From contig NZ_CAJVCE010000034.1 in NCBI RefSeq assembly GCF_910594985.1, positions 1 to 56,730 of the forward strand: 56,730 bases of DNA, in the 5' to 3' direction. The notes under the pieces were generated by a model. It saw only the letters and a program-made list of their open reading frames with translations. It ran no database searches and was not told the DNA's origin. This DNA comes from Paenibacillus allorhizosphaerae (GTDB lineage Bacteria; Bacillota; Bacilli; Paenibacillales; NBRC-103111). Positions 25,160 through 34,032 of the stretch are shown here, one piece after another. The number at the start of each line of letters is the position of its first letter. Positions within the stretch are counted from its first letter, which is position 1. Position numbers and translations under genes: made by a program.

Positions 25160-26527
25160 CTATTTTGTTGCACTAAGCCGCTTTGCTCCGGGCATTCGCA
25201 ATGTCAATAGGAGCATCAGCACGCCGAGAGCGGCACAGATCCATGCCATGCTGTGCAGGTGCGAAGTGGTGATGTTTTTGCCGAACAAGGCGGCCAGCAG
25301 GCTGGACGAGAGGATCGTCCCGATAAAGCGCGATGTCATGAAGAGGCCTGAAGCGATGCCGGTTTCTTCTTTGGATACGAAATCGTACAGTGCGGTTTGC
25401 ATCCCCAAGTTGTTGAAGCCGTTGGCGATGCCAAGCACGCACAGCACCAGGAAAATCGTTACGACACTCGCTTGATCCCGAATGAGCAACAGCAGCAGCG
25501 TTCCGATTACGACAGCCGACGTCCCTACGAGCAGCGAAGGCTTAGAACCGCTTCGGTCAATCCAGCGGCCGACAAGCGGCGTGACAACGACACTGAACCC
25601 GGCGATCGACAGCATGACCAGTCCTGTTTGCTGCGGGTCCATCTGCTGCACTCGCTGAAGGTAGGAAGGCATACCGAACATAATCGAATAAAATACCGCA
25701 TTCGTCAAAATAAATTGTACATAAATGAGCGAGACGTTCGTATTTTTCCGCAAGAACACGACATCGATGAACGGTTTGCTTTTTCCAAGCTCGAACTTGT
25801 ACAGCCCGACTGACAGCGCGACGCTGACGACAAGCTTCCACCAGCTGATTCCGTCCTCGAACGACAGGAAAAACAGCAGCCACATAAAGATCATGGCCGA
25901 GAACAACAGCACGCCCCACCAGTCCATATCCGCGATGCTGCCGTTTTTTTTCGGGTCGCGGGGGAACAGCTTCCAGGCCAGCACGAAAGAACCGGCGATG
26001 AACGGGAAATTAAATAGGAAGATCATCGGCCAATCTCCGTAATGCAGCAAAAAACCGCCCAGAGAAGGACCGAACGCGGCCGAGGTGCTGGAAAATATGG
26101 ATAGTATGCCGAGTGCTCTTGCCTGATTCGATGTAATTTGGTTGCGAATCATTCCCATACCGGAGGGAAATATAGCGGAGCTACCTATCGCTTGGATCAT
26201 GCGGAAGCCGATGAGCCAGCCGAAGCTCGGAGACAAAGGCGCAAGACAGGAGGAGACGGTAACGAGCAGCAGTCCCAGCATAAACACGCGCTTGCGGCCG
26301 AACAGGTCGCTCCATTTGCCCATGACGGGCTGACCTATGGCACTGGCCAAATAATATGTAGAAATCAACCAGGATACATCGGCAAAGGTGAGATGAAAGT
26401 CTTCTTGCAGCCTGGTTAAAGCAACGGAAATCATCGTTGTATTAAGCGGATTGAGCAATGTGCCTAATGCTACCGCGGTAATGAGCAGCAATTCTTTTTT
26501 TTGGATTCGTGCCGGTTCGTTGCTCAA
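25160..26527 (-). CDS. MFS drug:H+ antiporter, DHA2 (EmrB/QacA-like) family
   Basis: 455 aa, predicted 12 to 14 spans. N-terminal LLITAVALGTLLNPLNTTMISVALTRL corresponds to the DHA2 motif, followed by motif A GKWSDLFGRKRVFM and motif C-like GPSLGGFLLHYGDWPMIFLFN. Probable multidrug or toxic-compound exporter. TTG at 26527 is preferred because GAGGTG at 26539-26534 lies 6 nt upstream; the TTG at 26545 would place that site inside the gene. Upstream lies an operator-like dyad. Confidence 0.86.
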   Translation of the reverse strand: MSNEPARIQKKELLLITAVALGTLLNPLNTTMISVALTRLQEDFHLTFADVSWLISTYYLASAIGQPVMGKWSDLFGRKRVFMLGLLLVTVSSCLAPLSPSFGWLIGFRMIQAIGSSAIFPSGMGMIRNQITSNQARALGILSIFSSTSAAFGPSLGGFLLHYGDWPMIFLFNFPFIAGSFVLAWKLFPRDPKKNGSIADMDWWGVLLFSAMIFMWLLFFLSFEDGISWWKLVVSVALSVGLYKFELGKSKPFIDVVFLRKNTNVSLIYVQFILTNAVFYSIMFGMPSYLQRVQQMDPQQTGLVMLSIAGFSVVVTPLVGRWIDRSGSKPSLLVGTSAVVIGTLLLLLIRDQASVVTIFLVLCVLGIANGFNNLGMQTALYDFVSKEETGIASGLFMTSRFIGTILSSSLLAALFGKNITTSHLHSMAWICAALGVLMLLLTLRMPGAKRLSATK

Positions 26528-26559
26528 TGATGTCACCTCTTTCAATCAAAAGAGTAACA

Positions 26560-26578
26560 CTATACGGTTAGTATGACA
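26560..26578 (-). promoter_or_regulatory. Promoter with operator-like dyad of the DHA2 transporter
   Basis: On the minus strand a -35-like TTGTCA precedes ACTAACCGTATAGTGTTAC. The ACTA..TAGT dyad around the spacer resembles TetR-type operators commonly found on drug-exporter genes. No TetR gene is in the window. Confidence 0.35.
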
Positions 26579-26607
26579 ACTATTTATTTATGCTTATTTT
26601 TATGTAA

Positions 26608-26648
26608 TAAAAGTCCGCCGTTGGATGGAGTGAATACCAATCGGCGGC
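26608..26648 (-). terminator. Terminator of the YozQ-like gene
   Basis: On the minus strand GCCGCCGATTGG pairs with CCAACGGCGGAC (one internal mismatch), followed by TTTTATTAC. Confidence 0.75.
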
Positions 26649-26663
26649 GATATGATTCCCTAT

Positions 26664-26909
26664 TTATTCCTGTGTTTCTTCATCGAACACATATGCCGGA
26701 ATTACCAACGCGGAGGATTGCTCGCCTGCCTTGGTTGCGCCGTTTGCTTCATTCGTTCCGGCGACATAGGCATCGCTCATTTGCTCATGGGTTTCGGCCA
26801 AGCCTCGCGACGTTTCGTTTTCGCTTTTATAGTCGGAAATATCGTATCGATTTGCCGTAACTTGTTCGTAGCTGCGCTTCAGTGCTTTAGACGCTTGCTT
26901 CCCGCTCAT
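26664..26909 (-). CDS. YozQ family protein (DUF4025)
   Basis: 81 aa hydrophilic protein. The central DYKSENETSRGLAETHEQMSDAY is the signature of the small Bacillus family YozQ/DUF4025, whose function is unknown. ATG at 26909 follows AGGGGAGG. The C-terminal half is low-complexity and polar. Separate unit with its own terminator. Confidence 0.8.
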   Translation of the reverse strand: MSGKQASKALKRSYEQVTANRYDISDYKSENETSRGLAETHEQMSDAYVAGTNEANGATKAGEQSSALVIPAYVFDEETQE

Positions 26910-26945
26910 GGAAACGGCCTCCCCTTATAAAAGGTTGTCTGATGA

Positions 26946-27404
26946 TTATTTTATTTCACGCCGATTTCGAATCAGCCCCGTAAGTCCCAGCAAGCCGAGC
27001 AGCCCGAGCCATCCCCAGTTGGTGCGGCCTGTAGGTTCGGTGGCATAAGGCGTTACAATCCGATTGCCGTTATACGTGGAGCCGTTCCAATTGTTTTGCG
27101 CTCTTAGTGCGTTGCCTCGGGCCGTATTCGTTCCGTAACTTGGAACGGGCACATCGTCATTCGTATTGTACGCTCCAAAAAGGCTGGTGCTTCCATAGCC
27201 CGTTGTAGTCGTCGAGCTTGTGAATCCCTGGTTTCCGCTAATGTAGCTCGAAGAGCCTGCATTGATCGATGTCGATCCGGCACTGGTCACTCCGTTTGCT
27301 CCCATCGTGGGAGCTTGTGGATTGCCGCTTTCCGCACATACCGGGGCAGCCGCGATTACAGACGATAGGACGAGTGCCGACAATAGCTTGCAGCTAAAAT
27401 TCAT
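26946..27404 (-). CDS. Secreted WGxxGxxG-type surface protein
   Basis: 152 aa exported protein. Signal peptide at residues 1-24 (ends VCAES), a long Ser/Thr/Gly/Asn-rich linker, and a C-terminal NWGWLGLLGLLGLTGLIRNRR: a WGxxG hydrophobic helix followed by a basic tail, the arrangement of WGxxGxxG/CTERM-like sorting signals. It may be membrane-anchored or processed. The AAGGAGG site is 13 nt from ATG, unusually far. Confidence 0.72.
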   Translation of the reverse strand: MNFSCKLLSALVLSSVIAAAPVCAESGNPQAPTMGANGVTSAGSTSINAGSSSYISGNQGFTSSTTTTGYGSTSLFGAYNTNDDVPVPSYGTNTARGNALRAQNNWNGSTYNGNRIVTPYATEPTGRTNWGWLGLLGLLGLTGLIRNRREIK

Positions 27405-27635
27405 TAGTATTCTTCAACCTCCTTCGATCATTTGAACCGTCTAACGACAGTTTCCCTTCTTGTTTTGACTTTTTTCCGATCAACCTATGCATCCCGGCGC
27501 ATGGCAGATTGATGATATCAGGGCGGATCTTGCCTCTGATGGATAATGCAGCGCGTTTGCGAGCCGCTTTCGCGCATAGTCAAAGGCCCGGCGTCAAATA
27601 ATAAAGGTATGGATGCGATCACTAGGAGGGAAGCT

Positions 27636-28172
27636 ATGAAGCGCTTATCGATGATTTGCTTAACGGCACTCTTACTTCTTCTTATAGCGGTACCGGTTCA
27701 TGCCGATCATCCGATGCCTGTTCAGGGCGGAAATATGGCACCGGCGCCGGCTGCAAATCCCGATGTCGTGCAAGGGCCTTTGTCTGTGCAGCCGGCTCAG
27801 GATGGCGTGTATCAGGAAGCCGCTTATCGTTCCGGGCGTCGTCCTTATACGGGAGGAAGAACATCACCTGCACCGGGGGCGGGTGCGAGAACCGGAACAC
27901 CGGCAGGCAATGTCAGAACGACACCCGGTACCAATCCGGCAAACCCGGCAACCGGCTATCCTAACAGAGGTACCGGCTTAGGAGGGCTATTCGGCGGATT
28001 TGCAGCAGGCGCGCTGCTGGGCAGTTTGTTTAATCCGTTCGGTTTATTCGGGGGTGGAGGTTACGGGACAGCTTATGGCGGAGGAATGTCTTTTCTAAGT
28101 TTGATTTTTTGGGGAGTGGTCATTTACTTTGTCATTCGGCTGTTTCGAAGAGCCAGAGATAATAAATCGTAA
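27636..28172 (+). CDS. Exported Gly/Pro-rich membrane protein
   Basis: 178 aa. Signal peptide (KRLSMICLTALLLLLIAVPVHA), then a disordered Pro/Ala/Gly/Thr-rich region (residues ~25-110), a glycine-rich stretch GLGGLFGGFAAGALLGSLF and a final membrane span FLSLIFWGVVIYFVIRLFRRAR. The glycine-rich plus span arrangement resembles the N-terminal region of bacterial Tim44-like proteins, but the Tim44 domain is missing. ATG at 27636 follows AGGAGGG. The spore protein gene follows after 49 bp. Confidence 0.65.
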   Translation: MKRLSMICLTALLLLLIAVPVHADHPMPVQGGNMAPAPAANPDVVQGPLSVQPAQDGVYQEAAYRSGRRPYTGGRTSPAPGAGARTGTPAGNVRTTPGTNPANPATGYPNRGTGLGGLFGGFAAGALLGSLFNPFGLFGGGGYGTAYGGGMSFLSLIFWGVVIYFVIRLFRRARDNKS

Positions 28173-28221
28173 GGCGATGCGCAGCATGCCGTTATCAAAC
28201 GTACGGAAGGAGTAGGAAGCT

Positions 28222-28509
28222 ATGTCCAGAAGAAGAAGACCGGTCGTACCCGGTGCCGGCCACGGGCTGGATTTGTTCAAAGCGGAAGTGATGAAAAAAC
28301 AAGGATATGCCACAAACGCGGAAAGACCGGACCAAGTGAAATATGAGGTTGCGCGCACGCTTGGCATTCCGCTTCAAGCTCCAGGCGCGAACGGGAATTT
28401 GACGACGGAGCAAGCGGGGAAAGTCGGCGGTCAAATCGGAGGAACAATGGTGCGGGAAATGATTCGCATGGCGCAAGAACAACTTGCTCGCGGAAAGCGG
28501 CAAACGTAA
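28222..28509 (+). CDS. Alpha/beta-type small acid-soluble spore protein
   Basis: 95 aa DNA-binding spore protein that saturates and protects spore DNA. The core VKYEVARTLGIPL carries the GPR protease cleavage region, and QAGKVGGQIGGTMVREMIRMAQEQL the second conserved DNA-contact segment. The N-terminal extension (RRRRPVVPGAGHGLDLFKAEV) is longer than in the major SspA/B proteins and typical of Paenibacillus variants. ATG at 28222; ribosome site AAGGAG about 10 nt upstream. Confidence 0.92.
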   Translation: MSRRRRPVVPGAGHGLDLFKAEVMKKQGYATNAERPDQVKYEVARTLGIPLQAPGANGNLTTEQAGKVGGQIGGTMVREMIRMAQEQLARGKRQT

Positions 28510-28517
28510 GCGATAGG

Positions 28518-28557
28518 AGACCCCGGAGCCGTGAGCGGCTTGCCGGGGTCTTTTCAC
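28518..28557 (+). terminator. Terminator after the SASP gene
   Basis: GACCCCGG pairs with CCGGGGTC around an inner AGCCG/CGGCT stem, followed by TTTTC. Confidence 0.85.
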
Positions 28558-28558
28558 A

Positions 28559-28687
28559 TTACAGTTCGGTTTGTTGTGCGTCATACTCGTTCGCATATTC
28601 TGAAAGCGATTTGATTTTCCCGTGCGGTCGTTGCGTTTGCTTACGAATTTTCCACGCGTTTTCTTCGCGGCGCTTTGAATGGCTCAT
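28559..28687 (-). CDS. Small basic/polar protein of unknown function
   Basis: 42-codon ORF, MSHSKRREENAWKIRKQTQ then PHGKIKSLSEYANEY. ATG at 28687 is preceded by AAAAGGAG about 11 nt upstream. The W.IRKQ..PHGK.KSL.EYA pattern resembles small conserved Bacillus proteins I recall as DUF6254, but I cannot confirm this. It converges on the SASP gene, whose terminator abuts its 3' end. Confidence 0.6.
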   Translation of the reverse strand: MSHSKRREENAWKIRKQTQRPHGKIKSLSEYANEYDAQQTEL

Positions 28688-28956
28688 CGAGATTGCACTC
28701 CTTTTCCGAATGTGAATGGTGTTGCTCCTATAGCATGGCAGCCTTGTTCTTTTTTTATGCCGCAAGCGGCGGCTCCATTTTTTTAATGCACTGATGAACA
28801 TTCCTCTCAGCTCGAGCCGGCAGCCGTTATATACGATTGGTATAACGTCAGCCATTGTGCCTGTTCCGGTTCGTCTGTATTATGGATAAATGAAGGCGGC
28901 CAACCGATCAATGTCACGCGAGGCTGTCAACTGATAATAATGGAGAGGTTAGGCGA

Positions 28957-30168
28957 ATGAAAGCTTTTCTTTGGAACGGATATTTATCGTATTTATTGAT
29001 CGGTTTGGCGCATGTCATCATGGGGTCGCTGCTGCCGGAAATGCTGGCTTTTTACGGCAAAGATTACAGCTCCGGCGGCCAGCTAGTATCGCTCCAGTTT
29101 CTCGGATTCCTGATCGGCGTACTGACTGGACCTTGGTGGTCGGGAAAACTCGGGAAACGCGGCGCCCTGTTTTTGTGCCTGGGATGTTTGAGCGCGGCCG
29201 AGCTTGTCTTTTTCATGCTGCCTTCCTGGACGATGGTGCTGGCTGTAGCGCCTTTCGCCGGTTTCGGATTCGGGATGGTGGAGACGATTATCGGAGCGTT
29301 GGTCATTCAATTTTTGGAGGGTAGCAGGAAAACGTTCGTGATGACGAGACTCGAGGTGTTTTTTGGCGTTGGCGCGTTGGGGATGCCGCTCGTCTCTTCC
29401 TTGTTCATTTCCGGCGGATGGTGGCGGGGCGCATTTCTTGCCCTAGGGTTATTGTCGCTTGCCATGATCGTTTTATGGGCGCTATTACCGCTCGGGCGGA
29501 TGAATGCGATGATGCAAAAGCCAGCGGACGCCGGTTCCGCATCGGGAAATTCGCGGTCTTTCCGCAATAAGCCGATAGGCATGTTTGCCATATTTATTGC
29601 GGTATTCGCCATCTACGTGGGCACTGAAATGAGCATAGCCAATTTCATCCCTTCCATCCTTGTCGCGAGTGTTCAGTTGAAGCCGGAGATTGCCGTGCTC
29701 GGAGGAACCTGCTTCTGGGGAGCGATGGCGATTGGCCGATTGTTTGCGGCCGGCTTGGCGGAAAGGCTCGGTTATGTCGTTTACTTGCTGCTCAGCTGTG
29801 CCGGCGGCTGCGTCGTATTGGCGTGCTTTGCCATGGTCCAAGGAACGGTAGCCAGTTTTGCGCTCATTGCGCTGCTTGGACTCGTTCTGTCCGGGATGTT
29901 TTCCATTGCGCTTATTTATGCGAACAGCTTCTTTAAAGGACTGGAAGAGCGGGTAACCAGCGTATTAATCGCTTCGGGCGGCGTCGGCGGGGCGACCATT
30001 CCACTGTTTACAGGCTGGTGTCTCGACCGCTTGACGCTTCAACAATCGATCTGGATGCTGGTTGCGTTGTATGCCTTGATGCTCGTGCTGGTCTATCAGG
30101 CTTCACGCTCGCGAAGTGCCAAAGCTATGGCCGCACGTGCGATACCATCGGAAATTTCGGAAACATAG
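28957..30168 (+). CDS. MFS transporter (FucP-like)
   Basis: 403 aa with about twelve spans. N-terminal GLAHVIMGSLLPEMLAFYG, motif-A-like TGPWWSGKLGKRGALFL, and a central polar loop at residues ~185-205 separating two six-helix halves. It groups by eye with COG0738-type (fucose permease/YfkF-like) carriers. Substrate unknown; a sugar or an efflux role are both possible. ATG at 28957 follows GGAGAGGTTAGGCGA. Confidence 0.8.
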   Translation: MKAFLWNGYLSYLLIGLAHVIMGSLLPEMLAFYGKDYSSGGQLVSLQFLGFLIGVLTGPWWSGKLGKRGALFLCLGCLSAAELVFFMLPSWTMVLAVAPFAGFGFGMVETIIGALVIQFLEGSRKTFVMTRLEVFFGVGALGMPLVSSLFISGGWWRGAFLALGLLSLAMIVLWALLPLGRMNAMMQKPADAGSASGNSRSFRNKPIGMFAIFIAVFAIYVGTEMSIANFIPSILVASVQLKPEIAVLGGTCFWGAMAIGRLFAAGLAERLGYVVYLLLSCAGGCVVLACFAMVQGTVASFALIALLGLVLSGMFSIALIYANSFFKGLEERVTSVLIASGGVGGATIPLFTGWCLDRLTLQQSIWMLVALYALMLVLVYQASRSRSAKAMAARAIPSEISET

Positions 30169-30254
30169 AGTCGTTGAATCGCTTGTCAAAAAGCCTTTTG
30201 CAGCCGCATGATCCCATCGCTGCCGAAGGCTTCTTGCACAATCATAAGTAACGT

Positions 30255-30416
30255 CTATCGATCCAAGTGCAATTCTTCTAACGTATATTGATGATTCCAT
30301 AAAAATTCCATGTCGTATGCCGTAGAATCGTGAATGATAGCTTCAAGCAAAAACGTGCTGAAGGCAATGGTAATGGAAGCGAAGAGCGTCAGCCACATTA
30401 AAAACTCGACAACCAT
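30255..30416 (-). CDS. Small membrane protein
   Basis: 53-codon ORF. N-terminal hydrophobic helix (FLMWLTLFASITIAFSTFLL) followed by a charged tail (YDMEFLWNHQYTLEELHLDR). AAGGAGC at 30430-30424 lies 7 nt before ATG at 30416. It is downstream of, and co-oriented with, the marR gene, separated by a long imperfect hairpin. No family recognised. Confidence 0.6.
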   Translation of the reverse strand: MVVEFLMWLTLFASITIAFSTFLLEAIIHDSTAYDMEFLWNHQYTLEELHLDR

Positions 30417-30434
30417 AACACTCGCTCCTTTCGT

Positions 30435-30486
30435 GTATCTGATGCTATCATTCTATGAATGCGTTCACAGAATGATGATAAGATAC
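30435..30486. repeat. Long imperfect inverted repeat between marR and the small membrane gene
   Basis: GTATCT (30435-30440) pairs with AGATAC (30481-30486), and inside it TATCATTCT pairs with AGAATGATGATA with one bulge. No T-run follows, so it may be an operator (for example for the adjacent MarR) or an RNA processing/stability structure rather than a terminator. Confidence 0.45.
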
Positions 30487-30537
30487 GCGAAACAATTTTA
30501 AGCGCGAATGGACGGGCGGAAGCCGAGTTGGTCCGAA

Positions 30538-30966
30538 CTAGTCCGTCTCCTTCAAAATTTGTTTGAAAATACGGCTCAGATGCTGGACATCCTCCTCAGA
30601 CAGCTTGCCGAAATAACTTTCGACCACCTTCTTGCGGTGGGCCCTGAGCGAGGCTAAAATTTCGCGGCCTTTATCGGTAACGCGAAGGTAAACTACGCGG
30701 CGGTCTGCTTCCGACCTTGTCCGTTCTGCAAAGCCGCCGGCGATCAGCTTATCTGACAACGAGGTGACGGCACCCGAGGTAACCCACAGCATCTCGGCGA
30801 TCTGGGATACTTTCAAGGGTCCGTCGCACTCCAACTTCTCCAATATAACCGCTTGAGAGGCGGTTACGCCCTGGTCTTCGAATTTGGACCAGCTGGACTT
30901 CACTTTTCGAAACAATTGTCTGAACGTTTCTTCGAATTCATAGATGTCGTCTTCTTGATGCGACAT
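30538..30966 (-). CDS. MarR family transcriptional regulator
   Basis: 142 aa winged-helix regulator. LKVSQIAEMLWVTSGAVTSLSDKL is the recognition helix region, SEADRRVVYLRVTDKG the DxRxxxLxLT wing motif. ATG at 30966 is chosen because GGAGGGG lies 6 nt upstream; the ATG at 30993 has none. A dyad in its promoter suggests autorepression. Divergent from the GNAT gene, a possible target. Confidence 0.9.
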   Translation of the reverse strand: MSHQEDDIYEFEETFRQLFRKVKSSWSKFEDQGVTASQAVILEKLECDGPLKVSQIAEMLWVTSGAVTSLSDKLIAGGFAERTRSEADRRVVYLRVTDKGREILASLRAHRKKVVESYFGKLSEEDVQHLSRIFKQILKETD

Positions 30967-30991
30967 GAAATTCCCCTCCAACTTTTTGGCC

Positions 30992-31008
30992 ATAGTTATT
31001 ATTACTAT
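30992..31008 (-). promoter_or_regulatory. MarR-type operator dyad
   Basis: ATAGT (30992-30996) and ACTAT (31004-31008) form an inverted repeat with a 7-nt centre, immediately upstream of the marR start and inside the divergent marR/GNAT intergenic region. Confidence 0.45.
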
Positions 31009-31143
31009 TTATTTCGCAATCGGTTTCGCGGTACAACCATTTTTGTTGCGCGAAAAATTGGTAAAATCATTTTCTCCCTATCGAAAAGAGACGGCGGATG
31101 ACACAATGGGAACGATAACACGCGTAAAAAGAGGGATGCAGCG

Positions 31144-32145
31144 ATGAACTATACGATTCGAAACGTACGGCTGCCGGACGATTACCGATCGATCGCGCGG
31201 GTGTTGAATAGTCATCTGTCCGAGCCGACAACGCCCGAGCGGCTGGAGGCCGAGAACGCGAAAATTTCCGCTCAAGGAAAATTGACGAAAGACGATGCAG
31301 GGTTTCTGACCGGATTTGACCGCTTGAAGCTGGTCGCGGAGGACAGAGAGGGTCATATCGTCGGCTACGGCATTTCGTGGCGTGCGCCCTGGACGCCGGC
31401 AGGGGAGCTTCATCATACGCTTGTCGTAGAGCCGAAGGCTCGAAAACAAGGTGCAGGCGGCATGCTTTACGAGAGGATGGCGCAGTGGGCACTGGAAGTG
31501 GGAGCGTCGCAAATCAACTACACCGTGAAAGATAACGATCCGGACGCGCTGCGGTTTGCCGAAACGCGCGGATTTCGCAAGATCCGGTACTCGTTCGAGT
31601 CGGTGCTTGATTTGCGAAAGAGGGGGAGCGCTTCTTCGTTGGATGCGGGTGCAAGCTTCCTCGAGGCTCAAGGCATTCGTCTTATGACGCTGAGCCAATT
31701 TCCTGGGGAAGCAAGTGAGCAAAAGCTGTATGCGCTGTATTGCAGCACGACACCGGACATACCGGGATACCGGGAATCGACCCCCGTCTTTCGGGAGTGG
31801 CGCAAATGGACGCTGGAGCTCCCGGGCGCCGCGCCGGAGCATGTTCTTCTGGCTGTCGCCGGGGATCGGTGGGTCGGCGCTGCCAATCTGTTGTATCAAG
31901 AGGAGACGAACAGTTTTTATCACGAATATACCGGTGTGGAAAGGGACTTTCGGGGCAAAGGCGTCGCCACGGCGCTCAAGCGGGAAGCGATTCGGCTTGC
32001 CCGTAAAGCCGGGGCCCGCTACTTGCGGACGAATAACGATTCAATGAACGAACCGATGCTGCGCATCAATCGGGATAAGCTCGGGTATGTCTCCGTTCCA
32101 GGCTTTTACCGGATGGAAAAAAGGTTGACGCCGCTTGAAACATAA
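31144..32145 (+). CDS. Tandem GNAT-domain N-acetyltransferase
   Basis: 333 aa with two GNAT domains. The N-terminal copy (residues ~1-165) contains VEPKARKQGAGGMLYERM, an acetyl-CoA pyrophosphate loop; the C-terminal copy contains GVERDFRGKGVATALKREAIRLARKAGA and TNNDSMNEPMLRINRDKLGY. Tandem GNATs include mycothiol synthase and several unknown Bacillus enzymes; the acceptor is not determinable. ATG at 31144. Confidence 0.85.
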   Translation: MNYTIRNVRLPDDYRSIARVLNSHLSEPTTPERLEAENAKISAQGKLTKDDAGFLTGFDRLKLVAEDREGHIVGYGISWRAPWTPAGELHHTLVVEPKARKQGAGGMLYERMAQWALEVGASQINYTVKDNDPDALRFAETRGFRKIRYSFESVLDLRKRGSASSLDAGASFLEAQGIRLMTLSQFPGEASEQKLYALYCSTTPDIPGYRESTPVFREWRKWTLELPGAAPEHVLLAVAGDRWVGAANLLYQEETNSFYHEYTGVERDFRGKGVATALKREAIRLARKAGARYLRTNNDSMNEPMLRINRDKLGYVSVPGFYRMEKRLTPLET

Positions 32146-32201
32146 GCGCGTTATGGTAAAATTTGATTTATGCTTACTAAAAGAAAAGGAGACGAGCTGC
32201 A

Positions 32202-33161
32202 TTGAATATCGTCGTTCTGGACGGATATACGCTGAATCCCGGCGATTTGAGCTGGTCGGCGCTTGAACAGCTGGGAACCGTCACGTTGCATGACCGCACG
32301 CCCGAGCACGAGGTTGTCAGTAGGGCATCGGAAGCCGACATCGTGCTGACGAACAAGACGCCGTTGTCTGCGGCGTCGATCGCGCAGCTGCCAAAGCTGC
32401 GCTATATCGGGGTGCTGGCCACCGGCTACAACATTGTCGATATCGAAGCCGCCGCGAAGCGGGGCATCGTGGTTGCCAATGTGCCGTCTTACAGCACCTA
32501 TTCCGTCGCGCAGCTGGTGTTCGCGCTGCTGCTGGAGCTGTGCCATCGTGTCGGCCGCCACGATGACGCCGTGAAGTCCGGCGCATGGGCCGCTTCGCCG
32601 GACTTTTGCTTCACGCGAGCGCCGCTCATCGAGCTCGCGGGCAAAACGATCGGCCTGATCGGCCTCGGCCGGATCGGCCGGCAAACCGCGCGCATCGCCC
32701 TGGCGATGGGCATGCGCGTCGTGGCCGTCGGCAGCGGACGCACCGCCCCCACTCCCGAGGAGGGGGTGGAGTGGGTGACGCTGCCGGAGCTGCTGCAGCA
32801 GGCGGACGTTGTCAGCCTGCATTGCCCGCTCACGCCCGCTACGCAAGGGCTCATCAACCGCGAACGCATCGCCTGGATGAAGCCGACGGCGATGCTGATC
32901 AACACCTCCCGCGGCCCGCTGATCGTCGAGGACGATCTGGCCGCGGCATTGCGCGAGCAGCGCATTCAGGGAGCGGGCCTCGACGTGCTGGCGGCGGAGC
33001 CGCCCCGCGCCGATAACCCGCTGCTCGCGCTGCCGAATTGCATCGTCACCCCGCATATCGCGTGGGCGACGAAAGAAGCCCGTGTCCGCTTGATGGACAC
33101 GGCGGTCGCCAACTTGGCGGCGTTCCTCGCCGGCAAGCCGGTTCATGTGGTCGGCGGCTGA
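32202..33161 (+). CDS. D-2-hydroxyacid dehydrogenase
   Basis: 319 aa NAD-dependent dehydrogenase of the glycerate/hydroxypyruvate/phosphoglycerate dehydrogenase group. Nucleotide-binding GLIGLGRIGRQTA near residue 150, catalytic Arg in LINTSRGPLIVE, Glu in VLAAEPP and His in VTPHIAW. The start is TTG at 32202, supported by AAAGGAG about 11 nt upstream. Followed 44 bp later by a YciI-domain gene, likely co-transcribed. Substrate not resolved. Confidence 0.9.
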   Translation: MNIVVLDGYTLNPGDLSWSALEQLGTVTLHDRTPEHEVVSRASEADIVLTNKTPLSAASIAQLPKLRYIGVLATGYNIVDIEAAAKRGIVVANVPSYSTYSVAQLVFALLLELCHRVGRHDDAVKSGAWAASPDFCFTRAPLIELAGKTIGLIGLGRIGRQTARIALAMGMRVVAVGSGRTAPTPEEGVEWVTLPELLQQADVVSLHCPLTPATQGLINRERIAWMKPTAMLINTSRGPLIVEDDLAAALREQRIQGAGLDVLAAEPPRADNPLLALPNCIVTPHIAWATKEARVRLMDTAVANLAAFLAGKPVHVVGG

Positions 33162-33205
33162 GAGTCCGCCGACGGGACGTTACATAGAAGGAGCGAAGAA
33201 ATCAT

Positions 33206-33466
33206 ATGAAGCATTTTGTCGTGTTTTTACCGATGAAGGACGAAGAGAAAAGCCGGGTTTACCGTCCGGAGCATCTGGCTTATCTGGAGGCGCAGCGCGC
33301 CAAAGGGCGTATATTTGCAAATGGCAAGTTTGTCGACGGATGGGGCGGGATGGTCATTTACCGCGCCGAATCGATTGCCGAAGCGCAGCAGTGGGCGGAA
33401 GAAGATCCGTTTGTGGTGCAGGGTGCGAGAAGCTTCGAAATCCATGAATGGGATATGGTTCAATAA
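33206..33466 (+). CDS. YciI-like domain protein
   Basis: 86 aa ferredoxin-like-fold protein. RPEHLAYLEAQRAKGRIFANGKFVDGWGG matches YciI (H in RPEHL is the conserved His), and the ending AEEDPFVVQGARSFEIHEWDMV is typical. The family is thought to have hydrolase or dehydratase-like roles but is poorly defined. ATG at 33206 follows AAGGAGCGAAGAAATCAT. Confidence 0.88.
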   Translation: MKHFVVFLPMKDEEKSRVYRPEHLAYLEAQRAKGRIFANGKFVDGWGGMVIYRAESIAEAQQWAEEDPFVVQGARSFEIHEWDMVQ

Positions 33467-33498
33467 TACAGTAGCGGCGCATCGCGGTCGCAGTCATA

Positions 33499-33543
33499 AG
33501 GCTGATGAGCGGGATTTCGGATTGCGTTCATCAGCCTTATTTG
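33499..33543. terminator. Hairpin between YciI and DUF3951 genes
   Basis: AAGGCTGATGA pairs with TCATCAGCCTT. The T-run is short on both strands, so a bidirectional terminator of moderate strength is likely. Confidence 0.65.
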
Positions 33544-33818
33544 CCGTGTGATCTGTGCCGGTTTTCCTCAAATGGCCATTTCGTTGCCGGGGCGGACTTC
33601 TTTTCATTTTTATCCTTGTCGTCGCCGTGCGCGTCTTCTTCTTCCTTGTCTTCTTTATGTTCATGGAATTGCACGGTCTTCTGGCCCGTAATGTAATCGA
33701 ACGGCGTGTAGCGGCTGTCGGGCACTTCTTTGTTCATGACCGCTTTGATCATAATGTACACGATGAGCACAAACACTGGGACGATGAGTGACAACACGAG
33801 AATAGCGGAATAATCCAT
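33537..33818 (-). CDS. DUF3951-like small membrane protein
   Basis: 93 aa. One N-terminal span (YSAILVLSLIVPVFVLIVYIMIKAVM), then YTPFDYITGQKTVQFHE, which I recognise as the DUF3951 core, and a highly charged Glu/Lys/Asp/His tail. ATG at 33818 follows AAAGGGGG about 8 nt upstream. Function unknown. Confidence 0.72.
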   Translation of the reverse strand: MDYSAILVLSLIVPVFVLIVYIMIKAVMNKEVPDSRYTPFDYITGQKTVQFHEHKEDKEEEDAHGDDKDKNEKKSAPATKWPFEENRHRSHGK

Positions 33819-34032
33819 TCGGGCGGCCCCCTTTGCGATCATTATGCCATGTCGGAACATAAAATGAAAATCATGTTGCACTGCATCGCCACGCGCTGTG
33901 TAGCCGAAGCTTCCGGTCGCTTCCGGCTTGATTTGGCAAACCGTACAAAAAACCGTTGAAATAAGTAATATTGTCCTTTAAAGTTGGGAATAGGTTGGAA
34001 GCTTGCTAATGAGAAGAGGAGAATCGAAAACG

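Noticed and set aside
32151..33146. 331-codon open frame antisense to the 2-hydroxyacid dehydrogenase
   Set aside because: Antisense shadow with an Arg/Gln/His-rich, non-protein-like composition.
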